A stretch of 64,000 nt of DNA from positions 248,001 to 312,000 of the forward strand of contig NZ_JAGGQJ010000011.1 of NCBI RefSeq assembly GCF_018613325.1. Direction: 5' to 3'. The notes beneath the pieces were generated by a model. That model was given only the letters and a program-made list of their open reading frames with translations. It did no database searches and was not told the DNA's origin. The position numbers and the translations under genes are program-made. Positions within the stretch are counted from its first letter, which is position 1. Each line of letters starts with the position of its first letter. Below, piece by piece: positions 29,407 to 38,250 of this stretch. The stretch comes from Bacillus sp. ISL-34. GTDB lineage: Bacteria; Bacillota; Bacilli; Bacillales; DSM-1321.

Positions 29407-29618
29407 AAACTCACGAGTATAAGCTCCAAACTCACGAGTAAAAGCATGAAACTCACGAGTAAAAGCTCCAAACTCACGAGTAAAAGCATGAAACTCACAA
29501 GTATTTGCTCCAAATTCACGAGTAAAAGCATGAAACTCACGAGTATTTGCTCCAAACTCACGAGTAAAAGCGTGAAACTCACGAGTATTTGCTCCAAACT
29601 CACGATTTATAGTCATTC
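29407..29618. repeat. 21-nt periodic array A (core ACTCACGAGTAAA)
   Basis: Ten units start exactly every 21 nt from 29407. Units share AAACTCACGAGTA and differ mainly in the last six bases, which alternate between an AGCATG-like and a GCTCC-like end, giving a 42-nt super-period. ACTCACGAGT is nearly palindromic. The array follows the lyase stop by 39 bp. Because 21 is a multiple of 3, both strands show long but artificial open frames here. Confidence 0.95.
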
Positions 29619-29709
29619 TTTATTAGGGTGACTATTTATTTTTGATTTTTATCTATGAATAAATGTAGATTATTCCTTTGTAAAATACATAATATAAGGC
29701 GGAATGTTA

Positions 29710-29916
29710 ATGTCAAATAGATCTTAGTTCGGTTTTATCCTGATTTTAATAGCTTTCGTAATATCGATTACTTTTTGCTTTAATCCTAACTTATTAATAC
29801 CTAAAGGATATGATTTAGCTAATGATGGTCTGGTAGTATCCAGAACCTTGATGATTATTTTTTCGTTGTATTTATTAGTCAAAATAGGGGATTTGATGAT
29901 AAACAAAAAAGATTAG
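29710..29916 (+). pseudogene. Small membrane protein interrupted by an amber codon at codon 6
   Basis: AAGGCGG precedes ATG at 29710 and the frame runs 69 codons to TAG at 29914. It encodes two hydrophobic helices (FGFILILIAFVISITF and a C-terminal LMIIFSLYLLVKIGDLM stretch) around NLLIPKGYDLANDGLVV. A TAG at 29725-29727 breaks it after five codons, with no later start before the second helix. The coherent composition suggests a recently inactivated gene or a sequencing error. Family not recognised. Confidence 0.55.
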
Positions 29917-29989
29917 CAGTCTAAAATGAGACTTCCTATAATCGATCTTGAGAAAAAGGACATTATGCTTTGGATGTCGATAATAAGGA

Positions 29990-30013
29990 AGGCTCAGTCT
30001 TTTGACTGAGCCT
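29990..30013 (-). terminator. Terminator of the symporter gene
   Basis: AGGCTCAGTC / GACTGAGCCT with loop TTTT, 22 bp beyond the minus-strand stop. Confidence 0.85.
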
Positions 30014-30034
30014 TTAACCAGCATCAAAGCTGCT

Positions 30035-31513
30035 TCATATATCGTTAACGGATTCAGGTTCCAACTGAATCGCGCGCTTTCTGAAAGCAAGACTTACCGT
30101 GATCATCACAATGAAATTGACTGCCAATGCGATGATACCCACATTCAAATCTTTCGCAGCTTGCGGCAAGGATGGAAACAATGTCCCTATTGTTGATTGA
30201 CTGAGTGTAATGCAGATTACAATGGCCAATCCTGTAATGATGCCGGCGATTGCGCCAAATTTATTGATCGGATTATTCCTTTTCAGACTAAAGAGAAGGG
30301 ACGGGAAAAGCTGTGTGATGAGACTGTATCCCATAAGAATTAATGCTGACATCGTTTCGCCGCCATTTAAGGTGAAGTAGACGGCTATTAGGGCGATGAC
30401 TGGAACAAGGAACTTTGCCAATCGTACAACGTGGCGATCGGATACTGCAGGTGCAAATTCCTTATAGACGTTTTTCGCGAGCAGTGTAGCGACGCTCATC
30501 AAAAGCATGGATCCCGGCACCAATGCGGTCAACAATCCAGCTCCGCCGATTATGCCTATAAACCATGGATCGAAGGTCTCGATCGAAAGGCGCAGCAATG
30601 AGAGGTCTGCATCTGCCCCAACGAGCCCGGGCACTTTCAATATAGCTGTAAACCCAACGAAAAAGACGAATAACAGCATGAGTGTATATAAAGGGCTGAT
30701 GATGGCATTTTTTCGAAATACCTTGCCGCTGCGTGCTGAATAAACAGCGCTGAAAACCTGGGGCCACATATAGAAACCGAATACGAGCAATATTACCGTG
30801 GAGATGAACCATGATACGCTAAGTCCCTGATCAGGGAACTTAAGAAAACCAGGCTTGGCCGCATCAATCGCTTCAAACATCGGCTGAAATCCGCCAAAGT
30901 AATGAATCGGCAGGTAAATCCCCAAAAATCCTATTATGGCGACCATCATGATATCTTTAATGACCGCTGTCCAAACTGAACCGTGTATACCGGAGATCAT
31001 CACATAAATGGTAAGGCTGATCGCCCCCATCCAAACTGCCTCAGACATTGAGATGGCACCATAAGATGCTTCTGAGACAATGATCCCCAATCCTTTCAGC
31101 TGCACGACGATCACTGGAATCATCGACACCACACCGACAAGCGCAGCCAAAACTCCTAAACTGGGACTCTTATATTTGCTTACAAAGAAATCGGATTGAG
31201 ACATCAGTTTATTTTCCTTGGCATATCTCCATATTTCCGGTAGGAGCCAATAGGATAATACGTAAGACAAAGTAATGTAAATTAGAACATATAGAGCGGG
31301 TGCGCCCTTGCCATAAGCCCAGCCGCTGCCGCCAAGGAAGGAGAAGGTCGTATAGATTTCCCCGGCCATCAGCAGAAAGACGAATATTGCACCAAAACCG
31401 CGTCCGCCCACCGTCCATTGTTCCAAGTCCATATCTTTTCCTTTTGAAGAGCGTATGCCTAAAAATATCGATAGAAGTAAAAATGCTAAAATGATTAAGA
31501 GAGCAATATTCAT
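30035..31513 (-). CDS. Sodium:solute symporter (SSS family), YhjB/YodF-like
   Basis: 492 aa, about 13 hydrophobic helices. DLEQWTVGGRGFGAIFVFLLMAGEIYTTFSFLG in TM1-2 is typical of SSS proteins, as is the GGAGLLTALVPGSMLLMS segment. Substrate unknown (acetate, proline and pantothenate carriers belong here). Its ATG overlaps the stop of the small DUF3311 gene upstream, a pairing also found as yhjC-yhjB in B. subtilis. Confidence 0.88.
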   Translation of the reverse strand: MNIALLIILAFLLLSIFLGIRSSKGKDMDLEQWTVGGRGFGAIFVFLLMAGEIYTTFSFLGGSGWAYGKGAPALYVLIYITLSYVLSYWLLPEIWRYAKENKLMSQSDFFVSKYKSPSLGVLAALVGVVSMIPVIVVQLKGLGIIVSEASYGAISMSEAVWMGAISLTIYVMISGIHGSVWTAVIKDIMMVAIIGFLGIYLPIHYFGGFQPMFEAIDAAKPGFLKFPDQGLSVSWFISTVILLVFGFYMWPQVFSAVYSARSGKVFRKNAIISPLYTLMLLFVFFVGFTAILKVPGLVGADADLSLLRLSIETFDPWFIGIIGGAGLLTALVPGSMLLMSVATLLAKNVYKEFAPAVSDRHVVRLAKFLVPVIALIAVYFTLNGGETMSALILMGYSLITQLFPSLLFSLKRNNPINKFGAIAGIITGLAIVICITLSQSTIGTLFPSLPQAAKDLNVGIIALAVNFIVMITVSLAFRKRAIQLEPESVNDI

Positions 31514-31710
31514 TCCTCGTCACCTTCCCGATTCCTGGGATCCAGCTTATACATGATGCCCAGTATGGCAGAGGTAAGGACCACCCACATAGCCATCCAG
31601 AACATATTGAAAGGCATCCCTAATACATATGGTTCTATTTTATTAACAAAAGGTAGAAATCCTAGTATGCCTATAAAAGGAACTAGAGTAAGGATATATA
31701 TAATCTTCAT
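31510..31710 (-). CDS. DUF3311 small membrane protein (YhjC-like), symporter partner
   Basis: 66 aa with two hydrophobic helices and a charged tail (LDPRNREGDEE). LVPFIGILGFLPFVNKIEPYVLGMPF is typical of DUF3311, which regularly precedes SSS symporters and may be an accessory subunit. ATG at 31710 is used because GGAGGGG lies 6 bp upstream. Overlaps the symporter by four bases. Confidence 0.85.
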   Translation of the reverse strand: MKIIYILTLVPFIGILGFLPFVNKIEPYVLGMPFNMFWMAMWVVLTSAILGIMYKLDPRNREGDEE

Positions 31711-31943
31711 AAACAAACCCCTCCGTTTTAATAAAGTGAAACGCCCACCAATGGGGGTTTATTCTTCAATGCCACTGATGGATGGGTGAACCGAACCGGG
31801 ATGAAAAATTCATACATGACGGAAAAGATCCGATAATATATATTAGCTTACACTATTTTGATATAAAATTTAATGCAGTTGCCTGATATATTTCAGCAAC
31901 AGTGCGCAAAACTGCGGAACCCTGATGTGTTCATAAGACAGAT

Positions 31944-31976
31944 AAAGCCTTGAATTCATATTGATTTCAAGGCTTT
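31944..31976 (-). terminator. Terminator of the riboswitch-controlled permease
   Basis: AAAGCCTTGAA / TTCAAGGCTTT stem, loop of 11, immediately past the minus-strand stop. Confidence 0.8.
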
Positions 31977-31983
31977 CCTTTAG

Positions 31984-33324
31984 TTATCTTTTTTTTCGAT
32001 AGTTATATAGTATCACCAAGAGTATGAACCAGATCGGGGTCAACAGCAGTGATAGTCGTGTAGCTTCAGCGAATAGCATAACAAGAAGGATGAATAGGAA
32101 TAATCCTAAAATGACATAATTGACAAAGGGTGTAAAAGGAGCCTTGAAAGTCGATTTTGCTCTTAGGTCAGGCCTTGTTTTCGAATATTTGATATGGGAG
32201 ATCAAGATAATGCTCCATACCCAAATGAAACAGATCGCACTGATGGTCGTCACGACGGTAAATGCCTGTTCCGGTATCAGTTTGCTTAATAATGCCCCTA
32301 TTGATACAACGATTGTTGATGTTAACAAGGCATTGCTCGGAACAGCCTGTTTATTTAATTTTTCCAGTTTAGCAGGGGCCTCGCCATTCCTGCTTAACGT
32401 ATAAAGTATTCGGCTTGTTGAAAATAAACCGCTGTTGCATGCAGAAGCAGCGGATGTCAAAACGACGAAGTTGATGATCCCTGCAGCGATAGGAATGCCG
32501 ATTAACGCAAAGACCTCTACAAATGGGCTGCTCGTGGCATCCAGTTGTGTCCATGGGTTGACGCAGAGAATGACGAATAGGGCACCAACATAGAAAAGTA
32601 AAATCCGGATAGGGATTTTATTGATGGCAGATGGAATGTTCTTTCTCGGGTTTGCCGTTTCTGCTGCGGAAACCCCTACCAATTCGACACCGACAAATGA
32701 GAAGACGACCAGCTGTAAAGATAATAGGAATCCGGAAATGCCATTGGGGAACATGCCGCCATGATTCCATAGGTTCGTTAGGGAAACCGTTCCGGTATTG
32801 GTATTGAAGCCGATGATCAAAAGGATGATTCCTACGATGATCAAGGCGATGATCGTGATTACTTTAATGATGGCAAACCAGAATTCCAATTCGCCAAATA
32901 ACTTAACGGTCAATAGGTTCAATCCTAACAGAATGACTAGGCATATTAGAGCCGGAATCCATTGAGGGATATCGAACCAATATTGTACATAGACACCGAC
33001 AGCTATGATATCGGCCATAGCTGTCATGATCCAACAGAACCAATATGTCCAACCTGTCACGAAGCCGGCCCATGGACCGACATATTCGGTTGCAAATTCA
33101 GTGAATGATGAATAACCTGCGTTGGATAAGAGCAATTCCCCTAGTGCCCTCATCACAAAAAACAAGGCAATCCCTATTATCAGATAGGAAAATAAAATAG
33201 AAGGTCCTGCCAATTGTATGGCTTTTCCGGAGCCTAAAAATAATCCGGTGCCAATGGTTCCTCCTATTGCAATCAGTTGTACATGTCTATTTTTTAAATC
33301 TCTTTTTAATTCTTGTTTAGCCAA
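31984..33324 (-). CDS. Amino-acid permease (AAP family), probable glycine/alanine/serine transporter
   Basis: 446 aa, 12 hydrophobic helices. HVQLIAIGGTIGTGLFLGSG in TM1, RALGELLLSNAGYSSF and GVSAAETANPRKNIPSAIN resemble CycA/YtnA-type carriers for D-serine, D-alanine and glycine. A glycine riboswitch upstream supports glycine as substrate. It starts with TTG at 33324, 8 bp after GACGGGGG. Only distantly related to the other two permeases in the window. Confidence 0.87.
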   Translation of the reverse strand: MAKQELKRDLKNRHVQLIAIGGTIGTGLFLGSGKAIQLAGPSILFSYLIIGIALFFVMRALGELLLSNAGYSSFTEFATEYVGPWAGFVTGWTYWFCWIMTAMADIIAVGVYVQYWFDIPQWIPALICLVILLGLNLLTVKLFGELEFWFAIIKVITIIALIIVGIILLIIGFNTNTGTVSLTNLWNHGGMFPNGISGFLLSLQLVVFSFVGVELVGVSAAETANPRKNIPSAINKIPIRILLFYVGALFVILCVNPWTQLDATSSPFVEVFALIGIPIAAGIINFVVLTSAASACNSGLFSTSRILYTLSRNGEAPAKLEKLNKQAVPSNALLTSTIVVSIGALLSKLIPEQAFTVVTTISAICFIWVWSIILISHIKYSKTRPDLRAKSTFKAPFTPFVNYVILGLFLFILLVMLFAEATRLSLLLTPIWFILLVILYNYRKKR

Positions 33325-33473
33325 TTCGTACGCCCCCGTCTTTTATAGTCTTGGTAGTGAATGATTTTACCTGCATGGTATTGGAGAGAGGGACGTGATT
33401 TTTTCGCCCGGCTTGCCTTTCCCATTGGTTTTAAAGTTTTTGTTTTTAGTCCAATCACAAAATGGACAATAAA

Positions 33474-33500
33474 AAAAGAGATTGGATAATACCAATCTCT
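33474..33500 (-). terminator. Riboswitch expression-platform terminator
   Basis: AGAGATTGG / CCAATCTCT stem followed by T7 on the minus strand, 30 nt downstream of the glycine aptamer and 150 nt before the permease start. Confidence 0.9.
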
Positions 33501-33529
33501 TAAAGGGCTCAGAATAACAATTTTATCAT

Positions 33530-33615
33530 TCGTTACTCTTCTGTCCTTTTGCCTGAGATTGTGAATCCTTCGGCGCTGCATCTTGTACAGTCTCTCCAGA
33601 AGCTGCTCCTGCTAT
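33530..33615 (-). ncRNA. Glycine riboswitch aptamer (apparently single)
   Basis: On the minus strand the conserved glycine-aptamer blocks appear in order: GGAGAGAC, GCGCCGAAGGA, then ATCTCAGGCAAAAGGACAGA. I see only one full aptamer; the roughly 100 nt upstream (33616-33720) contains no second GGAGAG...CCGAAGG set. Such singlets usually pair with a vestigial second domain. With the terminator it should control transcription of the permease at 31984-33324. Confidence 0.93.
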
Positions 33616-33719
33616 AGTGTCATCCATAGCATTCATCGCTTGCTTGTATGCGGTTGTGAGTAAATGTCTGTCAGTGATTATCTGCCACTGCTGGATCATT
33701 CATTATGCTTATAAAATAA

Positions 33720-34090
33720 TATTGGAATTCTATCATCTATTTTTGGGTAGGTCAACAAGTTTTTTTGAAGTGAAACAGGCATTATCTGCAGTTTTATAAT
33801 GGTCTTGATTTTATTAAGGTACTTGAAAAAGTTTATTTTTTGGCTGATCACTATTATGAAATATTGATCATCATTTTTTTAAAATGATATTTTTAGATTA
33901 GGAAAATTGCCAAGATATATTTGGTAACTGTTTATTTGAAAAATACAATTGTATTTTTACAGAATATTTACTATTATAAGATAAGAAAACATAATTGAAG
34001 TGTTATTGATATTTTTTTCGATAGAGCATTTCTAACCGCAATAATTATTAGAGAGTCGTTCGTGGCAAGGATAGAAAAGCATTACCGATA
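33720..34090. other. AT-rich gap between riboswitch and the next permease
   Basis: Holds the promoters of the divergent permeases but no recognisable gene, box or repeat. The 60-codon frame at 33617-33799 runs antisense through the riboswitch leader and is not a gene. Confidence 0.5.
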
Positions 34091-34111
34091 TTGCATCTGG
34101 GGGAGTTAAAC

Positions 34112-35500
34112 ATGTCGAACAAGGAATTAAAGAGAGGGCTGGAAGCACGTCATATTCAAATGATAGCTTTGGGCGGAACCATCGGTGTCGGGTTATTCAT
34201 GGGATCTGCAAGCACGATCAAATGGACCGGGCCCTCTGTAATGCTTGCTTATGCCATCGCAGGTATTTTTATATTTTTCATCATGCGTTCCATGGGTGAG
34301 ATGCTATATTTAGAACCGACTACAGGTTCTTTTGCAACCTTTGCGAGCAGCTATATACATCCCTTGGCAGGTTATATGACTGCTTGGAGCAATTGGTTTC
34401 AATGGGTAATCGTCGGAATGTCCGAAATCATAGCGGTTGGGTTGTATATGCAATATTGGTTCCCGGACTTACCTGCTTGGATACCAGGTGTGGTCGCCAT
34501 GATCATCTTGGGGGCGGCAAACCTCATTTCCGTTAAATCCTTCGGGGAATTTGAATTCTGGTTTGCGCTTATAAAAATCATAACGATTATATTGATGATC
34601 ATTGCCGGTCTAGGCCTTATCTTCTTTGGAATAGGGAATGGCGGGGATGCGATTGGATTATTGAATCTTTGGGAAAATGGCGGCTTCTTTACGGGAGGCT
34701 GGACAGGATTCTTCTTCGCGCTTTCCCTAGTCGTGGCTTCCTATCAAGGCGTTGAGCTTATCGGGATTACAGCCGGAGAAGCGAAAAATCCAACGAAGAC
34801 CGTAACAAAAGCGATCCAATCAATCATATGGCGCATTTTAATTTTCTACATTGGAGCCATATTCGTCATCGTGACAGTCTTCCCTTGGGATCAACTGGAT
34901 GACTTAGGCAGTCCATTTGTTTCGACCTTTGCCAAAATAGGTATCACTGCAGCGGCAGGCATCATTAATTTTGTCGTGATCACTGCGGCAATGTCTGGAT
35001 GCAACAGTGGGATATTCAGTGCGGGACGTATGCTTTACACACTGGCATTGAATGGCCAAGCTCCGAAAATCTTTGCTAAAGTATCAAAAAATGGAGTACC
35101 GGCATATTGCACGATTGCAGTACTTTTAGGATTGGGCATCGGGGTTATCCTGAATTACCTTGCACCGCCGCAATTATTCCTTTATGTGTACAGTGCGAGT
35201 GTATTACCCGGGATGATTCCATGGTTTGTCTTACTTATCAGTGAGCTTAAATTCAGAAAGGTGAATGCCGCTGAAATGGAGAAGCATCCGTTCAAAATGC
35301 CATTGGCCCCTTACAGTAACTATGCGACAATTGCCTTTTTACTGATGGTGCTGGTCGGTATGTGGATCAATCCTAGTACAAGGATTTCCTTGGTTGTCGG
35401 GATCGTTTTCCTAGCCTTGGTCGTGGCAAGCTATTACATGCTGAAAATGGATAAACGAACACCATTGGATGTTAAATCCGATGATGAGATTTCGGGATAA
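34112..35500 (+). CDS. Amino-acid permease, close paralogue of 2122-3519
   Basis: 462 aa. Matches the first permease almost residue for residue through TM1-TM10 ([28 protein letters not shown] split in TM8, [13 protein letters not shown]), with divergence mainly in the N- and C-terminal tails. Same AAP family, so probably related substrate. ATG at 34112 follows GGGGGAG. Starts about 790 bp from the divergent riboswitch permease. Confidence 0.88.
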   Translation: MSNKELKRGLEARHIQMIALGGTIGVGLFMGSASTIKWTGPSVMLAYAIAGIFIFFIMRSMGEMLYLEPTTGSFATFASSYIHPLAGYMTAWSNWFQWVIVGMSEIIAVGLYMQYWFPDLPAWIPGVVAMIILGAANLISVKSFGEFEFWFALIKIITIILMIIAGLGLIFFGIGNGGDAIGLLNLWENGGFFTGGWTGFFFALSLVVASYQGVELIGITAGEAKNPTKTVTKAIQSIIWRILIFYIGAIFVIVTVFPWDQLDDLGSPFVSTFAKIGITAAAGIINFVVITAAMSGCNSGIFSAGRMLYTLALNGQAPKIFAKVSKNGVPAYCTIAVLLGLGIGVILNYLAPPQLFLYVYSASVLPGMIPWFVLLISELKFRKVNAAEMEKHPFKMPLAPYSNYATIAFLLMVLVGMWINPSTRISLVVGIVFLALVVASYYMLKMDKRTPLDVKSDDEISG

Positions 35501-35513
35501 GAAATACTATTAG

Positions 35514-35547
35514 AAAGCCCTTCTCTTAATTCGAGAAGGGCTTTTTT
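35514..35547 (+). terminator. Intrinsic terminator of the second permease
   Basis: AAAGCCCTTCTC / GAGAAGGGCTTT with a 7-base loop and T tail. Confidence 0.95.
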
Positions 35548-35569
35548 GTCTTTGGGGATCAATTATTGG

Positions 35570-35862
35570 AATTCACGAGTAAAGTCGTGGAATTCACGAG
35601 TAAACAGCGAAATTCACGAGTAAAGTTGGAATTCACGAGTAAATCGGTGGAATTCACGAGTAAAGTCGTGGAATTCACGAGTAAATCGGCGAAATTCACG
35701 AGTAAAGTCGTGGAATTCACGAGTAAATCAGCGAAATTCACGAGTAAAAGCGTGAAATTCACGAGTAAAAGCGTGGAATCCACGAATAAATCGGCGAAAT
35801 TTAAGAGTAAAGCCGTAAAACTCACGAGTAAAACAGCCAAATTCACGAGTAAAGCCAATTTG
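35570..35862. repeat. 21-nt periodic array B (core AATTCACGAGTAAA)
   Basis: Fourteen units. Spacing is 21 nt except two early steps of 20 and 19. The core differs from array A only by T for C in the third position of the palindrome. Units near the end are degenerate (CCACGAATAAA, TTTAAGAGTAAA). It starts 23 bp after the permease terminator. Long open frames on both strands are artefacts of the 21-nt period. Confidence 0.95.
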
Positions 35863-35976
35863 ACCCCATAAAAAGGGATGCCAGCAGGGGGAATGAATCC
35901 AAAAGCTATGGAATGTGTCTTCCTGCCAGATTTTTTCATAGGATGTAACATCTTTACCCGAGAAAGGGGTTATATT

Positions 35977-36123
35977 TTGGAAAGAACAAAGCTTACCGGG
36001 CGGGTCGTCACACCTAATGATGCTGAGTATGAGCATGCCAGGAGCCCTATTTTGGTAATACATATCTTGGACTTAAAAAATAACCCCATGAGTCATCAGG
36101 GGTTATTTTTAACTTACATTTGA
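35977..36123 (+). pseudogene. 5' remnant of a berberine-bridge-type FAD oxidoreductase
   Basis: AAAGGGG lies 8 bp before a TTG at 35977. About 17 codons then read ERTKLTGRVVTPNDAEYEHAR, split here around the start, which resembles the N-terminus of FAD-linked (BBE-like) oxidases. After that the frame drifts into unrelated residues that run through the bioA-side terminator and stop at 36123. Only the first few percent of such a gene remains, so it is a deletion scar. Confidence 0.55.
36076..36110. terminator. Terminator of bioYDA (bidirectional)
   Basis: AAAAATAACCCC / GGGGTTATTTTT stem about 54 bp beyond the bioA stop. Confidence 0.88.
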
Positions 36124-36163
36124 TAATACTTTTTTGCTGGCGATCTATTCGGTTCTTTTTGAA

Positions 36164-37546
36164 TCAGTTTGCTGCTGGAATCAATCCTTTATGAATGGAG
36201 ACTTCCTGAATGGCACGGTAGACGGTTTCGACCATGAAATCGAGTTCCTTTTCTGACATGGAAAGGATCGGCATCATCGTGATGACTGGACCAAGTTCCC
36301 GGATGATCAGGCCATTTTCCCGTGCTGTATGGATGATTCCGGAAACGACATTCTCTTGGAGGGTGAACGTTTCTTTTGTTTGGCGGTCTTTAACGATTTC
36401 CACTCCAATCATGAAGCCGCGCTGGCGAATATCGCCGACTATCGGAAGTTCGTATAGCGCTTGCAGTCTTTGTGATAGATATTTAGATTTTTTCTGGATG
36501 TCTTTAATGAGATTGCGGCTTTCCATCAGCTCGATATTCTTCAGGGCCAGTGCACAGGCAAGCTGATTTCCTGTATAGGTGTGGCCGTGATAGAAGGTTT
36601 TATGCTCTTCCCGTTCTCCCAAGAAGGATTGAAAGACCTGCTCGTTCATGATGGTGGCGGCGAGTGGCATATATCCCCCAGTGATCCCTTTGCCCATACA
36701 CATGATATCAGGGACGACGTCTTCCTGTTCGCAGGCAAACATTGTACCGGTGCGACCGAATCCTACGGCCACTTCGTCACAAATTAAGAGGATATTGTAC
36801 TTTTTGCATAATTGTTCGACCTTTTTCAAAAAGCCCTGGGGATGGGTTATGATGCCTGCTGCTCCCTGCACCAGCGGTTCGATGATCAATCCTGCAATTT
36901 CCTCTGATTGTTTCTGCAGTAACTTCTCCAGTTCCTTCAAGCAATGGTTTTTCACCGCTTCTTGATCTCCATACTCAGTCATGTGATAGGCATATGGTGA
37001 AGGGGCGGAAATCCGTTGAAATAAGAGGGGCTTAAAGATTCTATGGAATAGATCCATACCGCCCACACTCACAGCCCCGACAGTATCGCCGTGGTATGCT
37101 TCGTCAAGTGAGACGAATTTGTTTTTATTCTGATGCTTGACGGGGTCGATATTCTGCCAATATTGATAAGCGACTTTAAGGGCGATTTCCACAGCGGCAG
37201 ATCCCGTGTCAGAGTAGAAGACTTTAGATAAAGAACCAGGAGTGATCTCTGCCAGTTTTTTTGCCAGTAAGATCGATGGTACATTCGCAGATCCCAGCAG
37301 CGTGGAGTGCGCGACTTTATTCACTTGCTCAATAAGGGCGCCGTTTAGTTCCGGCTCGTTATGCCCGTGCACATTCACCCATAATGAAGCATAGCCGTCG
37401 AGGTAGCGTTTGCCATCCACATCAATCAGGTAGCTGCCTTCGCCGCGCTCGATGATCAGCGGTTTGCTTTCCCGATACGTTTTCATTTGTGTGAACGGAT
37501 GCCATACATATTCCTTATCCCATTGTTCTAAATCCTGACTGTTCAT
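36164..37546 (-). CDS. bioA: Adenosylmethionine-8-amino-7-oxononanoate aminotransferase
   Basis: PLP enzyme of biotin synthesis; transfers the SAM amino group to KAPA, giving DAPA. 460 aa. WHPFTQMKTY near the N-terminus is a BioA hallmark; the PLP lysine lies in MGKGITGGYMPL, and DEVAVGFGRTG supplies the PLP-contact aspartate. The ATG overlaps the bioD stop. The order is bioY-bioD-bioA. Confidence 0.95.
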   Translation of the reverse strand: MNSQDLEQWDKEYVWHPFTQMKTYRESKPLIIERGEGSYLIDVDGKRYLDGYASLWVNVHGHNEPELNGALIEQVNKVAHSTLLGSANVPSILLAKKLAEITPGSLSKVFYSDTGSAAVEIALKVAYQYWQNIDPVKHQNKNKFVSLDEAYHGDTVGAVSVGGMDLFHRIFKPLLFQRISAPSPYAYHMTEYGDQEAVKNHCLKELEKLLQKQSEEIAGLIIEPLVQGAAGIITHPQGFLKKVEQLCKKYNILLICDEVAVGFGRTGTMFACEQEDVVPDIMCMGKGITGGYMPLAATIMNEQVFQSFLGEREEHKTFYHGHTYTGNQLACALALKNIELMESRNLIKDIQKKSKYLSQRLQALYELPIVGDIRQRGFMIGVEIVKDRQTKETFTLQENVVSGIIHTARENGLIIRELGPVITMMPILSMSEKELDFMVETVYRAIQEVSIHKGLIPAAN

Positions 37547-38250
37547 GCTTTGAACACCTCTTTCAGTTGTTGGGTATAATCTTGGTCACCAAGTAAATCA
37601 AGGATGCAGCTCCTCAAGTCTTTTCTAACATCGGCAAGTGTAGGGATGCAGGCGAGGCCATTCAGCCCAGTAAGCTTTTCAATGGTTTCGATATTGTCTT
37701 GATGAATCCGATCTTCTGGCCGGTAATGGTTATATAAAATGGTTATCACGTTTATATCATGAACTTGGGCATAAGTATGGGTCGTCGCGACATCATGGAT
37801 CGCCCCTAAACCGCTTGTGGATACGAAGAGGACGGGCATGCCGCAATCCCTAATGAAATCCGCCGTCATATAGAAACCTTCCGTTCGTTCAATAAGCGGC
37901 ACAGCCAATCCGCCAGCGCCCTCGACCAATACGATGTCATACATTTCCTCAAGTTCTTGAACCCTTTCCACGACTTTCTTCTCATCGATTTGACTACCGG
38001 TTAATTTAATCGCCAAATGTGGGGAGGTTTCGGGTTTCAGTGTGTAAAACCCTGAATCCTTTACACCGAGTTCCTGCTCAAACCAAGATATATCCGGGTA
38101 TGTATTATTTTCCTCATTGATTCCAGTTTGAAATGGCTTGAATATCGTGACGCTTTTTCCCAATGTTTGAAGAGACAGATAGAGTGCACTCGTGACGACG
38201 GTCTTTCCAATATCCGTGCCAGTTCCGGTTATAAAGTAGGCTTGGCCCAT
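37543..38250 (-). CDS. bioD: Dethiobiotin synthetase
   Basis: ATP-dependent carboxylation and ring closure of DAPA to dethiobiotin. About 235 aa. P-loop-like FITGTGTDIGKTVVTSAL at the start, then KPFQTGI and VEGAGGLAVPL, all family hallmarks. ATG at 38250 follows AAAGGAGC by about 10 bp. The bioD start lies inside the 3' end of bioY, a 22-nt overlap suggesting coupled translation. Confidence 0.95.
   Translation of the reverse strand: MGQAYFITGTGTDIGKTVVTSALYLSLQTLGKSVTIFKPFQTGINEENNTYPDISWFEQELGVKDSGFYTLKPETSPHLAIKLTGSQIDEKKVVERVQELEEMYDIVLVEGAGGLAVPLIERTEGFYMTADFIRDCGMPVLFVSTSGLGAIHDVATTHTYAQVHDINVITILYNHYRPEDRIHQDNIETIEKLTGLNGLACIPTLADVRKDLRSCILDLLGDQDYTQQLKEVFKA

Noticed and set aside
29407-29618. 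CRISPR array
   Set aside because: Units are contiguous 21-nt repeats with near-identical tails; there are no 30-40 nt unique spacers and no cas genes.
29361-29631. Overlapping 73-80 codon frames on both strands with repeated SKLT/TREF motifs
   Set aside because: They are produced by the 21-nt (7-codon) repeat period of array A; no ribosome sites and all frames look alike.
33306-33581. 91-codon minus-strand frame upstream of the riboswitch-controlled permease
   Set aside because: It translates the glycine riboswitch and terminator; the RNA structure explains the sequence.
33616-33720. Second (tandem) glycine aptamer
   Set aside because: The GGAGAG, GCCGAAGG and CAGGCAAAAGGAC blocks are not repeated here.
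35559-35951. Long frames (101-130 codons) through array B
   Set aside because: Same artefact of the 21-nt period; the codons simply restate the repeat.
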